A stretch of DNA of 64,000 nucleotides. Source: Granulicatella seriolae. GTDB lineage: Bacteria > Bacillota > Bacilli > Lactobacillales > Aerococcaceae. The stretch covers positions 248,001 to 312,000 of the forward strand of contig NZ_JANHNZ010000002.1 of assembly GCF_024543085.1 (NCBI RefSeq), in the 5' to 3' direction. A program made the position numbers and the translations under genes. Below the pieces are notes generated by a model that made no database searches, had not been told where the DNA came from, and saw only the letters and a list, made by a program, of their open reading frames with translations. Of this stretch, positions 29,397 to 41,628 are shown piece by piece (the first letter of the stretch is position 1; each line of letters opens with the position of its first letter).

Positions 29397-30214
29397 TCTA
29401 CCAATCCTTCCTGTCCTTGATATTGCTGAGGCACATCAATACCTCTCTTGACTAACTCTTCCTTTAATTTTTCTTGAAACGGCACATCTAATCCCGCTTC
29501 GACCAATTCACTACCTAATTGAAAAATCTCATTTGGGCGACCAATTTTATGAATACGTCCTTGTTTCATCATGATGACACGGTCTGCCTGTGATGCCTCT
29601 TCTAAATCATGAGTAATCGAGATAACCGTTAATTGCTTTTCTTGATTCAGTTCTTTAATAGTTCCCAGAACATCTTCACGGCCTTCTGGGTCTAGCATAG
29701 AAGTCGCCTCATCCAAAATAACAACTTTAGGTTGTAGCGCCACAATACCAGCAATAGCCACACGTTGTTTTTGCCCACCAGATAAACGAGCAGGTTCCTT
29801 AGTACGAAAATCAGACATTCCAACTTGAGCCAATGCTCTATCAATTGCCTTAATCATTTCATCTCTAGGTACACCAGCATTTTCTAAACCAAATGCAATA
29901 TCATCTTCTACTGTTGAGCCCACAAATTGATTGTCCGGATTTTGAAAAACCATGCCTACTTTACGTCTAATAGACCAGATTGTTTCTTCGGTCAACAATT
30001 CCTGTTCCACCCATACCTGCCCCTGGTTAGCTTCAATTAGGCCATTAATAATCTTGGCAAGTGTTGATTTACCGGAGCCGTTATGTCCAATAACAGCGAT
30101 CCATTCACCGGGAAAAATTTCCAGCGAAATATCAGATAAGGCCTCTGACTCACTTTGTGGGTATGAAAAAGAAATATTCTTTAAGCTAACTACAGCATGT
30201 TTATCCACCAACAT
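29366..30214 (-). CDS. ecfA1: ECF transporter ATP-binding protein A1
   Basis: The 282-residue ATPase has Walker [10 protein letters not shown], signature [13 protein letters not shown], Walker [14 protein letters not shown] (ending in the A1-type EATSMLDP) and a switch His in ITHDLEEA. The annotated ATG is only three bases after AAGGAG; a GTG two codons later would have better spacing and changes the protein little. It starts the ecfA1-A2-T-truA run after the rplQ terminator. Confidence 0.94.
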   Translation of the reverse strand: MLVDKHAVVSLKNISFSYPQSESEALSDISLEIFPGEWIAVIGHNGSGKSTLAKIINGLIEANQGQVWVEQELLTEETIWSIRRKVGMVFQNPDNQFVGSTVEDDIAFGLENAGVPRDEMIKAIDRALAQVGMSDFRTKEPARLSGGQKQRVAIAGIVALQPKVVILDEATSMLDPEGREDVLGTIKELNQEKQLTVISITHDLEEASQADRVIMMKQGRIHKIGRPNEIFQLGSELVEAGLDVPFQEKLKEELVKRGIDVPQQYQGQEGLVEWLWTSVLSK

Positions 30215-30363
30215 CGGCTCCTTTTATAACAAATGATGTATGTAGTATCGACTATCAAATCTACTATATGTATTATACCCAAAAATAGGTAAAAAAATAA
30301 CCTTTTCAAGATGAATGGGTTGACCCGGTCAGACCGAGTCAACTCCGAGCTAGACTAAATAAT

Positions 30364-30398
30364 CAAAAATCCCACCCACTTCAAACCGAGTGGGATTC
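30364..30398 (-). terminator. terminator after rplQ
   Basis: AATCCCAC and GTGGGATT form a stem followed by five Ts on the minus strand. A second inverted repeat without a T-run (GTTGACCCGGT/ACCGAGTCAAC, 30319-30343) follows. They end the main ribosomal transcript before ecfA1. Confidence 0.75.
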
Positions 30399-30455
30399 AA
30401 CTATTACCATCATAACGCTCTTTTCATACATCGAAAAGTGTTCGCTTTGGTTATA

Positions 30456-30836
30456 TTAAACTAATTCAATAATGACCATTGGTGCTGCATCCCCACGACG
30501 AGGTTCAGTTTTAAGAATACGTGTGTATCCACCTTGACGTTCGCTGTAGCGTGGTCCTAAGTCGTTGAACAATTTTTGCAAAGCTGTCTCAACAACAATT
30601 GTTTCGTCTTCTTCACGAACATCTGCGATTTCATTACGAACAAATTGAGCTGCTTGACGACGTGCATGCAAGTCTCCACGTTTTCCTAAAGTAATCATTT
30701 TTTCAGTAGTTGAACGAATTTCTTTAGCACGTGTTTCAGTAGTTGTAATGCGTTCGTTGATAATTAAGTCAGTTGTCAAGTCACGTAGCATTGCTTTACG
30801 TTGTGAGCTTGTACGTCCTAATTTACGGTAAGCCAT
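30456..30836 (-). CDS. rplQ: 50S ribosomal protein L17
   Basis: The 126-residue protein begins [20 protein letters not shown], as L17 does throughout the Firmicutes, and ends with the usual [14 protein letters not shown]. It binds 23S rRNA near the exit tunnel side of the large subunit. It is the last gene of the S10-spc-alpha block, 30 bases after rpoA, and is followed by a terminator. Confidence 0.97.
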   Translation of the reverse strand: MAYRKLGRTSSQRKAMLRDLTTDLIINERITTTETRAKEIRSTTEKMITLGKRGDLHARRQAAQFVRNEIADVREEDETIVVETALQKLFNDLGPRYSERQGGYTRILKTEPRRGDAAPMVIIELV

Positions 30837-30866
30837 TCTAATTATTCCTCCTTCTTACAGTTTCTC

Positions 30867-31811
30867 TTAGTCTTCACGACGTAAATCTAAGTTTAATTCG
30901 ATTAATTTGTTTTTCACTTCTTCAAGTGATTTGCGTCCTAAGTTACGGACCTTAATCATTTCTGCTTCTGATTTATTCGTCAATTCTTGGACAGTATTAA
31001 TTCCCGCACGTTTTAGACAGTTGTAAGAACGAACAGATAGGTCCAATTCTTCAATGGTCATTTCAAGCATCTTCTCTTTATGAGTTTCTTCTTTTTCAAC
31101 CATAATTTCTGCTTTGCGCGCTTCGTCTGTCAAATTAACAAAAATATTCAAGTGTTCCGTTAAGATTTTTGCAGCCAAACTGATTGCTTCTTCTGGAGAA
31201 ATAGAACCGTCTGTCCACACATCTAAGGTTAACTTGTCATAAATATTTTTTTGACCGATACGAGTGTTCTCTACTTGATAGTTCACTTTACTGATCGGAG
31301 TATAAATGGAATCGATTGGAATAACACCGATTGGCATGTTTTCAGTTTTATTATATTCTGAACGGACATAACCACGACCATTTTTTGCATTCATACGTAG
31401 ATGGAAACGATGTCCCTCATCAACTGTACAAATATATAAATCTGGGTTTAGAATTTCGACATCGCTATCATGGGAAATATCAGCTGCCGTAACAACTGCT
31501 GGCCCAGTAATATCAATTTCTAATACTTTATTATCTTCGCCAAACGTTTTTAAAGCTATTCTCTTAAGATTTAAAATAATAGCCGCAACATCTTCAACGA
31601 CACCTTCAACGGTTGAAAATTCATGTAGAACTCCGTCCATTTGAATATCTGTTACCGCACTTCCAGGTAATGAAGATAATAAAATTCGGCGTAAAGAGTT
31701 TCCTAATGTAGTACCATAACCGCGTTCAAGTGGCTCAACAACGAATTTACCAAATTTAGCATCTTCGCTGATCTCAATCGTCTCAATTTTTGGTTTTTCA
31801 ATTTCGATCAT
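30867..31811 (-). CDS. rpoA: RNA polymerase alpha subunit
   Basis: The 314-residue subunit has the N-terminal assembly domain ([20 protein letters not shown]) and the C-terminal domain that binds UP elements and activators ([35 protein letters not shown]). Length and motifs are normal. It lies between rpsK and rplQ in the alpha operon. Confidence 0.98.
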   Translation of the reverse strand: MIEIEKPKIETIEISEDAKFGKFVVEPLERGYGTTLGNSLRRILLSSLPGSAVTDIQMDGVLHEFSTVEGVVEDVAAIILNLKRIALKTFGEDNKVLEIDITGPAVVTAADISHDSDVEILNPDLYICTVDEGHRFHLRMNAKNGRGYVRSEYNKTENMPIGVIPIDSIYTPISKVNYQVENTRIGQKNIYDKLTLDVWTDGSISPEEAISLAAKILTEHLNIFVNLTDEARKAEIMVEKEETHKEKMLEMTIEELDLSVRSYNCLKRAGINTVQELTNKSEAEMIKVRNLGRKSLEEVKNKLIELNLDLRRED

Positions 31812-31881
31812 TATTATTTACCCCTTTCAAAACGTAAGTACATTGTGTGAGTGTATAAACACATATTCCAAAAATACTCAA

Positions 31882-32268
31882 TTACACACGACGACGTTTT
31901 GGAGGACGACATCCGTTATGTGGAATAGGGGTTACGTCACGAATTGCTGTAACTTCTAAACCAGTAGCTTGTAATGAACGAATTGCTGCTTCACGTCCAG
32001 AACCAGGTCCTTTTACGGATACTTCTACAGATTTCATACCGTGTTCCATTGAGCCTTTAGCAGCTGATTCAGCAGCCATTTGAGCAGCAAATGGAGTAGA
32101 TTTTTTTGATCCTTTGAAGCCTAATGCTCCAGCAGATGACCATGAAATCGCATTTCCATGTACGTCTGTAATCATAACAATGGTATTATTAAATGTTGAA
32201 CGGATGTGTGCTACACCAGACTCAATATTCTTTTTCACGCGGCGTTTGCGTACAACTTTCTTTGCCAT
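31882..32268 (-). CDS. rpsK: 30S ribosomal protein S11
   Basis: The 128-residue platform protein has the C-terminal [11 protein letters not shown] and the core pattern [18 protein letters not shown]. It contacts 16S rRNA and mRNA near the E site. It sits between rpsM and rpoA with AAGGAGG-type ribosome-binding sequence upstream. Confidence 0.98.
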   Translation of the reverse strand: MAKKVVRKRRVKKNIESGVAHIRSTFNNTIVMITDVHGNAISWSSAGALGFKGSKKSTPFAAQMAAESAAKGSMEHGMKSVEVSVKGPGSGREAAIRSLQATGLEVTAIRDVTPIPHNGCRPPKRRRV

Positions 32269-32295
32269 GAAGAAATTACCTCCTTCTTAAATATA

Positions 32296-32661
32296 TTATT
32301 TTTTCTTACCTGCAATAGCCTTAGCTGGGCCTTTACGAGTACGAGCATTGTTTTTTGTGTTTTGTCCACGAACTGGTAGTCCATGACGATGACGGATTCC
32401 ACGGAAAGAACCAATTTCCATCAAACGTTTGATGTTTAAGTTCACTTCACGACGTAGGTCACCTTCGATTTTTAATGTATCCACTTCTGCACGGATACGA
32501 TCTAACTCATCATTCGTTAAGTCACGAACACGAGTATCTTCTGAAACATTAGCTGCTGCTAAGATTTTCTTTGAAGTTGTTACACCAATACCGTAGATAT
32601 AGGTTAAAGAAATAACAACACGTTTTTCACGTGGAATGTCCACTCCTGCTATACGAGCCAT
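32296..32661 (-). CDS. rpsM: 30S ribosomal protein S13
   Basis: The 121-residue head protein begins [15 protein letters not shown] and ends in a basic tail ([16 protein letters not shown]) that reaches tRNA in the P site. The central [17 protein letters not shown] is invariant in bacteria. It follows rpmJ by 26 bases. Confidence 0.98.
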   Translation of the reverse strand: MARIAGVDIPREKRVVISLTYIYGIGVTTSKKILAAANVSEDTRVRDLTNDELDRIRAEVDTLKIEGDLRREVNLNIKRLMEIGSFRGIRHRHGLPVRGQNTKNNARTRKGPAKAIAGKKK

Positions 32662-32687
32662 ACTAGTCAGTACCTCCTTATAAATTT

Positions 32688-32801
32688 TTAACCTTGACGT
32701 TGTTTATGTTTGGGATTTGAACAAATCACCATAACTTTACCATTGCGTTTGATGACTTTACATTTTTCGCAAATTGGTTTTACTGAAGCTCTTACTTTCA
32801 T
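32688..32801 (-). CDS. rpmJ: 50S ribosomal protein L36
   Basis: A 37-residue frame begins [19 protein letters not shown] and ends HKQRQG. It keeps the zinc-binding CxxC and the later Cys and His of the zinc-containing (C+) form of L36. It lies between infA and rpsM, its normal place. Confidence 0.97.
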   Translation of the reverse strand: MKVRASVKPICEKCKVIKRNGKVMVICSNPKHKQRQG

Positions 32802-32837
32802 TTTCTAGTTCCCTCCTTCTGTGATTGACGGAGTACA

Positions 32838-33056
32838 TTATTTGAAGCGATATGTGATTCTTCCGCGCGTCAAATCATAAGGTGATAATTCAACCGTTAC
32901 TTTGTCTCCCGGTAAAATTTTAATGTAGTGCATCCGAATCTTACCTGATACATGCGCTAGTACCTCATGACCATTCTCAAGTTCTACCTTGAACATTGCA
33001 TTCGGTAAAGTTTCATTGACAATACCTTCAATTTCAATTACGTCTTCTTTTGCCAT
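32838..33056 (-). CDS. infA: translation initiation factor IF-1
   Basis: The 72-residue OB-fold protein [11 protein letters not shown]...GRITYRFK has full length and all conserved stretches ([19 protein letters not shown]). It occupies the A site during initiation. It follows adk directly; no map gene lies between, which is usual for Lactobacillales. Confidence 0.98.
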   Translation of the reverse strand: MAKEDVIEIEGIVNETLPNAMFKVELENGHEVLAHVSGKIRMHYIKILPGDKVTVELSPYDLTRGRITYRFK

Positions 33057-33176
33057 GTTTCATCCTCCTAACTAAGGCCATATGATTGCTTCTATTTTAT
33101 CTTTATGGCTAACGGATTTATTGTTATCTAACTTTTTAATTATACCATCAAACTAATAAAATGCAAGATAACGGCA

Positions 33177-33926
<750 letters not shown>

Positions 33927-35225
33927 CTAATTTTCGATAAATCCTTGGTATTTGCGTTTGATCATGCGACCTTCAATTTGACGGCTGACTTCAAGAGCAA
34001 CCCCAACAACGATTAGTAAGCTTGTACCGCCTAACATCAATCCTTGTGGTAGTGACCATAAAGCTGATGCAATCATCGGTAAAATCGCGATTAAAGCAAG
34101 GTACAAAGCACCTACTGTACTTAAACGTAATAGTAAGGACGAAATATATTGTTCTGTTTCTTTCCCTGGACGAACACTTAAGATGTATCCACCTTGTTTT
34201 TGAAGATTTTCAGCTACTTTTTCCGGATTAACTTGTACAAATGCGTAGAAGTACGTAAAGACAATAATTAATACGGCATAGATAGAAGCTCCAAGTGGTT
34301 GTGACATATCCGTAACTGATGTTAGGAATTTAAACCAAGATGCTTCGCTGTGTGTTGCACTAAAGAATCCCAAAATCGTACTTGGTGTCATCATAAATGA
34401 ACTTGCAAAGATAACGGGAATAACTCCTGCAGAGTTGATTTTTAGTGGTAAGCGTGATGTTTCGTTTGAGCCGGTTGCACGTTTTGAATGTTGAATTGGT
34501 AAGCGGCGTTGCGCTTGTTCAACAAAGACAACTAGCATTACAATCAATAATGCCGCAACCAATAAGGCTGCAGAAAAACCAAGTGCTCTATATAAATCAC
34601 TACCTGTTTTACCTTGGATTTGTTGGGTATAGAAGGCATATAAGTCACTTGGAACACGGGCTACAATCCCTGAGAAAATTAGAATGGAAACACCATTTCC
34701 AATTCCGTGTACAGTTATCATATCTCCTAACCAAGTCAAGAACATAGTTCCGGCAGTTAATACCAAAGCAATCATCAAGTAGGTTTGAATCCCTGGATTA
34801 ACAATTAGACCATAGTTGGCTAAAGCGTTAAATCCTAGTGACAACCCAATTGCTTGTACAAAAGCTAAGAAGATTGTTAGGTATCTGGTTACCTGGTTCA
34901 ATTTTCTACGACCAACTTCTCCTTGTTTAGACCATTCAACAAAGGTTGGCAAGATGTCCATTTGGAGCAATTGTACAACGATTGAAGCGGTAATGTAAGG
35001 AGAAACCCCCATAGCGAAAATAGAGTAGCTTGACAAAGCGCCACCACTGAATGTATTTAACAGTCCAAACAAGCCAGCTGAAGCAAACGTTTGAACGGCA
35101 GCTGCATTGACTCCTGGGACTGTAATATGTGTTCCTAGACGAAAGACAATCAAAATCATTACTGTAAATAGTAACCTAGTTCTGATGTCCTTCATTTGAA
35201 ACGCATTTTTTAAGAGTGAAAACAT
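33927..35225 (-). CDS. secY: preprotein translocase channel SecY
   Basis: The 432-residue membrane protein has ten transmembrane stretches and forms the Sec channel. The plug/TM2 region (LNTFSGGALSSYSIFAMGVSPYI) and the C-terminal cytosolic loop (PGKETEQY) are conserved. Its ATG overlaps the rplO stop by one base, which is the usual coupling. It should export the RHS protein and PotD of this window. Confidence 0.97.
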   Translation of the reverse strand: MFSLLKNAFQMKDIRTRLLFTVMILIVFRLGTHITVPGVNAAAVQTFASAGLFGLLNTFSGGALSSYSIFAMGVSPYITASIVVQLLQMDILPTFVEWSKQGEVGRRKLNQVTRYLTIFLAFVQAIGLSLGFNALANYGLIVNPGIQTYLMIALVLTAGTMFLTWLGDMITVHGIGNGVSILIFSGIVARVPSDLYAFYTQQIQGKTGSDLYRALGFSAALLVAALLIVMLVVFVEQAQRRLPIQHSKRATGSNETSRLPLKINSAGVIPVIFASSFMMTPSTILGFFSATHSEASWFKFLTSVTDMSQPLGASIYAVLIIVFTYFYAFVQVNPEKVAENLQKQGGYILSVRPGKETEQYISSLLLRLSTVGALYLALIAILPMIASALWSLPQGLMLGGTSLLIVVGVALEVSRQIEGRMIKRKYQGFIEN

Positions 35226-35665
35226 TAGATCACCTCTACTGTTCCACCTGCAGCTTCAATAGCTTCTTTAGCTGCTTGTGAGAATTTATTTGCTTTTACG
35301 GTTAATTTGCGTTCTAATACACCGTTTGCTAATACTTTGATACCATCTTTTTCATCTTTGATAATACCATATTCTACTAATGCAGCTGCAGTTACTTCTT
35401 GTCCATCTTCGAAACGGTTTAATGTTTCTAAATTAACAACTGCATACTCCTTGCGGTTAATGTTTTGGAAACCACGTTTTGGTACACGACGGAATAGTGG
35501 TGTTTGTCCACCTTCAAATCCAAGTCTTACGCCACCACCTGAACGGGCTTTTTGACCTTTGTTACCACGTCCGGCAGTTTTACCATTACCTGAACCTTGA
35601 CCTCTACCTACACGATTGCGTTCTTTACGAGAACCTTCTGATGCATGTAATTCATGAAGTTTCAT
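35225..35665 (-). CDS. rplO: 50S ribosomal protein L15
   Basis: The 146-residue protein begins [20 protein letters not shown] and has the glycine-rich [25 protein letters not shown]-type N-terminal extension in pieces, followed by [11 protein letters not shown]. It binds 23S rRNA early in assembly. It sits between rpmD and secY. Confidence 0.97.
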   Translation of the reverse strand: MKLHELHASEGSRKERNRVGRGQGSGNGKTAGRGNKGQKARSGGGVRLGFEGGQTPLFRRVPKRGFQNINRKEYAVVNLETLNRFEDGQEVTAAALVEYGIIKDEKDGIKVLANGVLERKLTVKANKFSQAAKEAIEAAGGTVEVI

Positions 35666-35696
35666 TTATTGGGCACCTCCTTCTAGTTGTAAGAAA

Positions 35697-35876
35697 TTAA
35701 ACTTCCTCTACGTCTACTAGATGAGAAACTGTGCGAACCATGCCTTTGATAGCATCGTTTGCAGGTTTAACAACTGTAGATCTGATTTTTGTTAAGCCTA
35801 AAGCTTTACAAGTATCAATTTGGTTTTGAGGACGTCCGATTAAGCTACGTTTTAAAGTAATCTTTAATTCTGCCAT
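35697..35876 (-). CDS. rpmD: 50S ribosomal protein L30
   Basis: A 59-residue frame starts [19 protein letters not shown] and ends HLVDVEEV. Start, length and the RSLIG and LGL motifs fit bacterial L30. It lies between rpsE and rplO, 14 bases after rpsE. Confidence 0.96.
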   Translation of the reverse strand: MAELKITLKRSLIGRPQNQIDTCKALGLTKIRSTVVKPANDAIKGMVRTVSHLVDVEEV

Positions 35877-35890
35877 GTTGTAAGTCCTCC

Positions 35891-36391
35891 TTATCCTAAT
35901 AATTCTTCGACTGATTTGCCACGTAATTGAGCAACTTCTTCAGCACGTTTTAATTGTTTCAAACCTTCAATAGTCGCACGAACCATGTTAACTGGTGTGT
36001 TTGATCCTAATGATTTTGATGTAACGTCAGCAATACCTGCTAATTCGACAACGGCACGAACTGGTCCACCTGCTGCAACTCCAGAACCGGCTTGTGCTGG
36101 TTTCAATAGAACGTTACCGCCACAGAAACGACCAATTACTTGGTGAGGAATTGTAGAACCACTGGTTGGTACTTCAATTAAGTTTTTCTTAGCATCTTCA
36201 ATTGCTTTACGGATTGCTTCTGGTACTTCTTGCGCTTTACCAGTTCCAAATCCTACATGACCATTACGATCTCCAACGACTACCAAAGCAGCAAAACGTA
36301 AACGACGTCCACCTTTAACAACTTTAGTTACGCGGTTAATCGCAACAACACGATCTTCTAATTCTAAGTTTTTTGCGTCAATATAAACCAT
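35891..36391 (-). CDS. rpsE: 30S ribosomal protein S5
   Basis: The 166-residue protein has the double-stranded RNA-binding N-terminal domain ([20 protein letters not shown]) and [15 protein letters not shown]. It helps decoding accuracy. It lies in the spc cluster between rplR and rpmD. Confidence 0.97.
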   Translation of the reverse strand: MVYIDAKNLELEDRVVAINRVTKVVKGGRRLRFAALVVVGDRNGHVGFGTGKAQEVPEAIRKAIEDAKKNLIEVPTSGSTIPHQVIGRFCGGNVLLKPAQAGSGVAAGGPVRAVVELAGIADVTSKSLGSNTPVNMVRATIEGLKQLKRAEEVAQLRGKSVEELLG

Positions 36392-36412
36392 GTACTGTGG
36401 ATCCTCCTTTTC

Positions 36413-36769
36413 CTAAAATTCTAGTCCATTTTCGCGTGCTGCTTCAGCTAAAGCTTTCACACGGCCATGGTATAGGTATCCACCACGGTCAAAGACTACC
36501 TTTTTAATGTTTTTTTCTAAGCCACGTTCTGCAATTAGTTTACCTACTGCAGATGCATCAGAAGTTTTTGTTCCTTCTGCTACTTTTGTGTCAACTGTTG
36601 AGGCACTTGCTAGCGTCACACCCGCTACGTCATCAATTAATTGAGCGTAGATGTTTTTGTTAGAACGAAAAACGTTCAAGCGTGGGCACTCTGCAGTACC
36701 AGAGATTTTGCGACGAACACGTGCGTGACGAGCTTGACGCACTTTATTTTTATCTGGTTTTGAAATCAC
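36413..36769 (-). CDS. rplR: 50S ribosomal protein L18
   Basis: I start at the GTG at 36769 ([12 protein letters not shown]), which gives 118 residues like relatives. A GTG three codons earlier directly abuts the AGAGG and has no proper spacing. [11 protein letters not shown] and [14 protein letters not shown] are conserved. The protein binds 5S rRNA. It lies between rplF and rpsE. Confidence 0.95.
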   Translation of the reverse strand: MISKPDKNKVRQARHARVRRKISGTAECPRLNVFRSNKNIYAQLIDDVAGVTLASASTVDTKVAEGTKTSDASAVGKLIAERGLEKNIKKVVFDRGGYLYHGRVKALAEAARENGLEF

Positions 36770-36836
36770 AATTTTCACCTCTTAATTTCTATAGTGTTAG
36801 GCTGGAATTACTCCAGCTAGTAGTAAATAATATCTA

Positions 36837-37373
36837 TTATTTACCTGTTTTACCTTCTTTACGACGTACAAATTCGTTAACGTAACGAACACCTTTACCT
36901 TTATATGGTTCTGGCGGACGAGTTCCACGAATGTTAGCTGCTAATTCGCCAACTTTTTGTTTGTCGTACCCTTTAACGATAATTTTAGTGTTTGATGGCA
37001 CTTCTACTTCCAGTCCTTCTCTTGGTTCGAATTCGATTGGGTGAGAGTAACCAACGTTTAATACAAGTTTTTGACCTTGCAATTGTGCACGATACCCAAC
37101 CCCGATTAGTTCCAATTCTTTTTGGAATCCTTCAGTAACACCAACAACCATGTTGTTGAAGACTGCGCGAGTTGTTCCGTGAATAGTTTTGTTTTCTTTA
37201 GAATCATCTGGACGTTTGAAAACAACTACACCTTCGTTTTCTTCTAAGGTAATAGCTGGATTGAAAGTATAAGATAATTCACCTTTAGGACCTTTAACAA
37301 CGACTGTATTTTCTTTAAGATCTAATGTTACTCCGCTAGGGATTGTAACAGGTTTATTTCCGATACGGCTCAC
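36837..37373 (-). CDS. rplF: 50S ribosomal protein L6
   Basis: I start at the GTG at 37373 (MSRIGNKPV), eight bases after AAGGAGG, rather than at another GTG three codons earlier. The 178-residue product has the two L6 repeats and the C-terminal [16 protein letters not shown]. It sits near the factor-binding site of the large subunit. Confidence 0.96.
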   Translation of the reverse strand: MSRIGNKPVTIPSGVTLDLKENTVVVKGPKGELSYTFNPAITLEENEGVVVFKRPDDSKENKTIHGTTRAVFNNMVVGVTEGFQKELELIGVGYRAQLQGQKLVLNVGYSHPIEFEPREGLEVEVPSNTKIIVKGYDKQKVGELAANIRGTRPPEPYKGKGVRYVNEFVRRKEGKTGK

Positions 37374-37398
37374 TGGGTGCACCTCCTTGTTTTCTAGA

Positions 37399-37797
37399 TT
37401 ACCAAACGTATGCTAGAACTTCTCCACCTACGTTTTTCGCTCTTGCTTCTTTGTCTGTAACAACACCTTCAGATGTTGAAATGATAGCAATTCCTAAACC
37501 GTTTAATACTTTAGGAACTTCACCAGTTTTTGCATAAACACGTAGACCTGGTTTAGAAATACGTTTCAAACCTGTGATTACGCGTTCGTTGTTTTTTCCA
37601 TATTTCAAAACAACTTTAATAACATTTTGCTTGTCGTCTTCTTGAACTGAGAAATCTTTGATGAAACCTTCATTCAATAGGATTTGAGCAATAGCCACTT
37701 TCATGTTTGATGCTGGGACTTCTAGTGATTCGTGTCTAACCATGTTAGCGTTACGAATACGTGTTAAGAAATCTGCAATAGGATCTGTCATAACCAT
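37399..37797 (-). CDS. rpsH: 30S ribosomal protein S8
   Basis: The 132-residue protein begins [18 protein letters not shown], the normal start in lactic acid bacteria, with AAGGAGG nine bases before the first ATG. The C-terminal [18 protein letters not shown] contains the rRNA-binding residues. S8 is a primary 16S rRNA-binding protein and, in other bacteria, the translational repressor of the spc operon. Confidence 0.97.
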   Translation of the reverse strand: MVMTDPIADFLTRIRNANMVRHESLEVPASNMKVAIAQILLNEGFIKDFSVQEDDKQNVIKVVLKYGKNNERVITGLKRISKPGLRVYAKTGEVPKVLNGLGIAIISTSEGVVTDKEARAKNVGGEVLAYVW

Positions 37798-37828
37798 TAA
37801 TGTGTACCTCCTTTATCAAGTCTGGTGT

Positions 37829-38014
37829 TTACCAACTTGCTTTCTTCATTCCAGGAATTTGCCCCTTATAGGCAAGCTCACGTAAACAAATACGGCAAAG
37901 TTTGAATTTACGATATACTGAATGTGGGCGACCACAAACTTCACAACGAGTGTACTCTTGGGTAGAGTGTTTCTTTGGACGTTTGTTTTTTGCGATCATT
38001 GATTTTTTAGCCAA
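37829..38014 (-). CDS. rpsZ: 30S ribosomal protein S14, zinc-binding type Z
   Basis: The 61-residue protein has two CxxC pairs (RCEVCGR and CRICLREL), so it is the short zinc-containing paralogue found in the spc operon of many Firmicutes. It binds the 30S head. It lies between rplE and rpsH. Confidence 0.96.
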   Translation of the reverse strand: MAKKSMIAKNKRPKKHSTQEYTRCEVCGRPHSVYRKFKLCRICLRELAYKGQIPGMKKASW

Positions 38015-38036
38015 ACTATTCGCCTCCTATAATTTT

Positions 38037-38576
38037 TTATTTTTGGAAAGGCATTCCAAGTTGTGTTAGTAATTCTTTTGCTTCTTCGTCAGACTTAGCT
38101 GTTGTTACGATAACAATATCCATACCACGAACTTTGTCAACTTTATCGTAGTCGATTTCAGGGAAGATTAATTGTTCTTTAACCCCTAGAGTGTAGTTTC
38201 CACGTCCATCAAATGATTTTTTAGAAATTCCACGGAAGTCGCGGACACGAGGTAAAGAAACTGTCACTAATTTGTCTAAGAAATCATACATACGTTCGCC
38301 ACGCAATGTAACTTTTGTACCGATTGGCATTCCTTCACGTAAACGGAATCCAGCGATTGATTTTTTAGCTGTTGTAACAACTGGTTTTTGACCAGCAATT
38401 AATGTCAATTCATCTACTGCTTTTTCTAAGTTTTTAGCATTTGAAGTAGCATCACCAACACCCATGTTGATAACGATTTTGTCTACTTTTGGTGCTTCCA
38501 TAATAGATTTGTAACCAAACTTCTCCATTAAAGATGCAACAACTTCATTTGTATATTTTTCTTTTAAGCGGTTCAT
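38037..38576 (-). CDS. rplE: 50S ribosomal protein L5
   Basis: The 179-residue protein begins [20 protein letters not shown] and has the conserved INMGVGDA and [17 protein letters not shown]. It binds 5S rRNA and contacts P-site tRNA. It lies between rplX and rpsZ. Confidence 0.98.
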   Translation of the reverse strand: MNRLKEKYTNEVVASLMEKFGYKSIMEAPKVDKIVINMGVGDATSNAKNLEKAVDELTLIAGQKPVVTTAKKSIAGFRLREGMPIGTKVTLRGERMYDFLDKLVTVSLPRVRDFRGISKKSFDGRGNYTLGVKEQLIFPEIDYDKVDKVRGMDIVIVTTAKSDEEAKELLTQLGMPFQK

Positions 38577-38600
38577 ACAGGATGGTCCTCCTTCCTAAAA

Positions 38601-38912
38601 TTACTTATCTAACGTTTCACCTGTGCGTTTTGATACACGGATTTTTTTGCCTTCTTCTACCTTGTAGCCAACACGTGTTGGTTCTCCAGTTGAAGGGTCA
38701 ATGAACATTACGTTTGAAACATGAATTGGTGCTTCTACCTCAACGATTCCACCTGTTTGGTTGGCTTGAGACGGCTTTTGATGTTTTTTCACGATGTTTA
38801 CACCTTCAACAAGTACGCGGTCTTTTTTAGGGAAGCTTGCTAGGATTACGCCTTCTTTCCCTTTGTCCTTACCTGAGATTACTCTTACTTTATCACCAGT
38901 TTTAACGTGCAT
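38601..38912 (-). CDS. rplX: 50S ribosomal protein L24
   Basis: The 103-residue KOW-domain protein begins [21 protein letters not shown] and starts large-subunit assembly at the 5' end of 23S rRNA. It lies between rplN and rplE. Confidence 0.97.
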   Translation of the reverse strand: MHVKTGDKVRVISGKDKGKEGVILASFPKKDRVLVEGVNIVKKHQKPSQANQTGGIVEVEAPIHVSNVMFIDPSTGEPTRVGYKVEEGKKIRVSKRTGETLDK

Positions 38913-38943
38913 GTGTTGTACACCTCCTTCGTTTTGAAAAGTT

Positions 38944-39327
<384 letters not shown>

Positions 39328-39351
39328 TCAAGCTTATGGAACATTTTTTTA

Positions 39352-39618
39352 TTAAATAATTACTGCTTCTTCGACGATTTCAACTAAACGGAAACGTTTT
39401 GTTGCAGATAATGGACGAGTTTCCATGATCTTAACGATGTCACCAGTTTTTGCTGAGTTATTCTCGTCATGAGCTTTAAACTTTTTAGTATATTTTACGC
39501 GTTTCCCATATGTGGTATGACGTTTGTAAGTTTCAATAGCAACTACAATTGTCTTGTCCATTTTATCAGAAACAACGCGACCTTGATAAACTTTACGTTG
39601 GTTACGTTCTTCAGTCAT
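39352..39618 (-). CDS. rpsQ: 30S ribosomal protein S17
   Basis: I start at the ATG at 39618 ([13 protein letters not shown], 88 residues), eight bases after AAGGAGG; an ATG two codons earlier lies too close to it. The OB-fold core [15 protein letters not shown] and [13 protein letters not shown] are present. It is a primary 16S rRNA-binding protein. Confidence 0.96.
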   Translation of the reverse strand: MTEERNQRKVYQGRVVSDKMDKTIVVAIETYKRHTTYGKRVKYTKKFKAHDENNSAKTGDIVKIMETRPLSATKRFRLVEIVEEAVII

Positions 39619-39642
39619 TATCATTGCCTCCTTTGCTGATGA

Positions 39643-39837
39643 TTATTTTTGCAATTCTTCTTGACGCAATGCAGTCTTGATACGTGCAATTGATTTACGT
39701 ACTTCGCTGATGCGAGCAGTGTTTTCTAATTGGCCAGTAGCAAGTTGGAATCGTAAGTTGAATAACTCTTCTTTAAACTCTTTTTCTTTTGCAACCATTT
39801 CAGCAGTGGATAACCCTTTAAGTTCATTAGCCTTCAT
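39643..39837 (-). CDS. rpmC: 50S ribosomal protein L29
   Basis: The start at 39837 ([14 protein letters not shown]) gives 64 residues, the usual size, and overlaps the rplP end by 11 bases. An earlier in-frame start adds eight residues not found in relatives. L29 lies at the tunnel exit, where trigger factor and SRP dock. Confidence 0.95.
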   Translation of the reverse strand: MKANELKGLSTAEMVAKEKEFKEELFNLRFQLATGQLENTARISEVRKSIARIKTALRQEELQK

Positions 39838-40261
39838 TCGATTCACCACCATTTTCTTCACGTTTCACAAATTTTGTTTTCACTGGCAATTTGTGTGATG
39901 CCAATCGAAGTGCTTCACGAGCTACTTCTTCTGATACTCCAGCGATTTCAAACATGATTTTACCACGTTTAACTGGTGCTACCCATCCTTCAGGTGCCCC
40001 TTTACCAGAACCCATACGAACTCCGATAGCTTTAGCAGTGTATGATTTATGAGGGAAGATTTTGATCCATACTTTCCCACCACGTTTCATGTAACGTGTC
40101 ATTGCAATACGGGCTGCTTCGATTTGACGGTTTGTAATCCAATGAGATTCAGTAGCTTGTAAACCGTATGTTCCAAATGTAATTTCTTTTCCACCTTTAG
40201 CTTCTCCGCGCATTTTACCACGGAACTCACGACGGTGCTTTACACGTTTAGGTACTAACAT
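39827..40261 (-). CDS. rplP: 50S ribosomal protein L16
   Basis: The 144-residue protein begins [19 protein letters not shown] and has the GTYGLQATE and KPVTK-like regions ([17 protein letters not shown]). It organises the A-site tRNA region. It is two bases from the rpsC stop. Confidence 0.98.
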   Translation of the reverse strand: MLVPKRVKHRREFRGKMRGEAKGGKEITFGTYGLQATESHWITNRQIEAARIAMTRYMKRGGKVWIKIFPHKSYTAKAIGVRMGSGKGAPEGWVAPVKRGKIMFEIAGVSEEVAREALRLASHKLPVKTKFVKREENGGESNEG

Positions 40262-40263
40262 GT

Positions 40264-40923
40264 TTATTTCCCTCCTTTCTCAGAGTTGTTCTTTCTTGTT
40301 GGTAATACTTCGTCACGGTAAATCCAAACTTTAACGCCTAGTTTTCCGTAAGTTGTATCTGCTTCTTCCCATGCGTAGTCAATATCAGCACGTAAAGTAT
40401 GCAAAGGAACAGTTCCTTCTGAATAGCTTTCTGCACGAGCGATATCAGCTCCGTTTAGACGACCAGATACTTGTGTTTTGATCCCTTTAGCTCCAGCACG
40501 CATTGTACGTTGGATAGCTTGTTTTTGTGCACGACGGAAAGCCACACGACGTTCTAGGTCACGAGCGATTCCTTCTGCAACTAGCTTAGCATCAAGGTCA
40601 GGTTTTTTGATTTCTACAATGTTAATGTGTACTCTCTTGCCTGTTAAGTTGTTTAAGTTAGTCCGTAATTTGTCAACTTCAGATCCACCTTTACCAATAA
40701 CCATACCAGGTTTAGCAGTGTGGATTGAAACATTTACACGGTTAGCTGCACGTTCAATTTCAATAGTTGAAACGCTAGCGTCGCTTAATTGTTTACGGAT
40801 ATAATCACGGATTTTTAAGTCTTCGTGTAAGAAGTTTGCGTAATCTTTTTCTGCATACCATTTTGAATCCCAGTCACGGATGATGCCGACACGCATTCCT
40901 ATTGGATGAATTTTTTGACCCAC
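40264..40923 (-). CDS. rpsC: 30S ribosomal protein S3
   Basis: The 219-residue protein begins [20 protein letters not shown] and has the KH domain ([15 protein letters not shown]) and the C-terminal [13 protein letters not shown]. It lines the mRNA entry channel. It lies between rplV and rplP. Confidence 0.98.
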   Translation of the reverse strand: MGQKIHPIGMRVGIIRDWDSKWYAEKDYANFLHEDLKIRDYIRKQLSDASVSTIEIERAANRVNVSIHTAKPGMVIGKGGSEVDKLRTNLNNLTGKRVHINIVEIKKPDLDAKLVAEGIARDLERRVAFRRAQKQAIQRTMRAGAKGIKTQVSGRLNGADIARAESYSEGTVPLHTLRADIDYAWEEADTTYGKLGVKVWIYRDEVLPTRKNNSEKGGK

Positions 40924-40926
40924 TGA

Positions 40927-41283
40927 TTATCCCTCCTTCTTCTCTGATACCACTACAGTAATGTGGCTAGTACGTTTTAAGATTTGTGATGCTGAACCTT
41001 TAGCACGTGGACGGAAACGTTTCATGGTTGGTCCTTCGTTAACATAAGCTTCGCTTACATATAGGTTTTCTACATCTAAATCATAGTTATGTTCTGCGTT
41101 AGCAATTGCTGACATTAGAACTTTTTCCACTACAGGCGATGCTGAACGTGGAGTGAATTTTAAGATAGAGATTGCATCTCCGATATTTTTACCTCTGATA
41201 AGATCGACAACAAGACGAACTTTACGAGGTGCAATACGGACAGTTTTAGCAACTGCTTTAGCAGATGTAATTTGTTCTGACAT
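40927..41283 (-). CDS. rplV: 50S ribosomal protein L22
   Basis: The 118-residue protein has the conserved [17 protein letters not shown] and the C-terminal hairpin [17 protein letters not shown] that lines the exit tunnel near the macrolide site. The hairpin looks wild type, with no insertions. It lies between rpsS and rpsC. Confidence 0.98.
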   Translation of the reverse strand: MSEQITSAKAVAKTVRIAPRKVRLVVDLIRGKNIGDAISILKFTPRSASPVVEKVLMSAIANAEHNYDLDVENLYVSEAYVNEGPTMKRFRPRAKGSASQILKRTSHITVVVSEKKEG

Positions 41284-41301
41284 AATTGTATCCTCCTTGT
41301 G

Positions 41302-41583
41302 TTATCTACGTTTTGACTTCTTATCATCTTTCGCGTGACCGCGATAAGTTCTTGTAGGTGCAAATTCACCTAATTTGTGTCCAACCATGTCTTCTTGAAC
41401 ATAAACTGGAACGTGTTTTCTACCATCATATACGGCAATTGTTTGGCCAACAAAGTTTGGGAAAATTGTTGAACGACGAGACCATGTTTTAATGACTACT
41501 TTTTTCTCACTGTTTTGAGCGGCTTCAACCTTTTTCATCAAATGATCATCGACGAAAGGTCCCTTCTTTAAACTACGACTCAT
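41302..41583 (-). CDS. rpsS: 30S ribosomal protein S19
   Basis: The 93-residue protein begins [18 protein letters not shown] and has the [17 protein letters not shown] stretch. It forms a complex with S13 in the 30S head. It lies between rplB and rplV. Confidence 0.98.
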   Translation of the reverse strand: MSRSLKKGPFVDDHLMKKVEAAQNSEKKVVIKTWSRRSTIFPNFVGQTIAVYDGRKHVPVYVQEDMVGHKLGEFAPTRTYRGHAKDDKKSKRR

Positions 41584-41628
41584 GCTGAAATCCTCCTTCC
41601 AGATGTTAATTGAATCAGATTAGTCTTA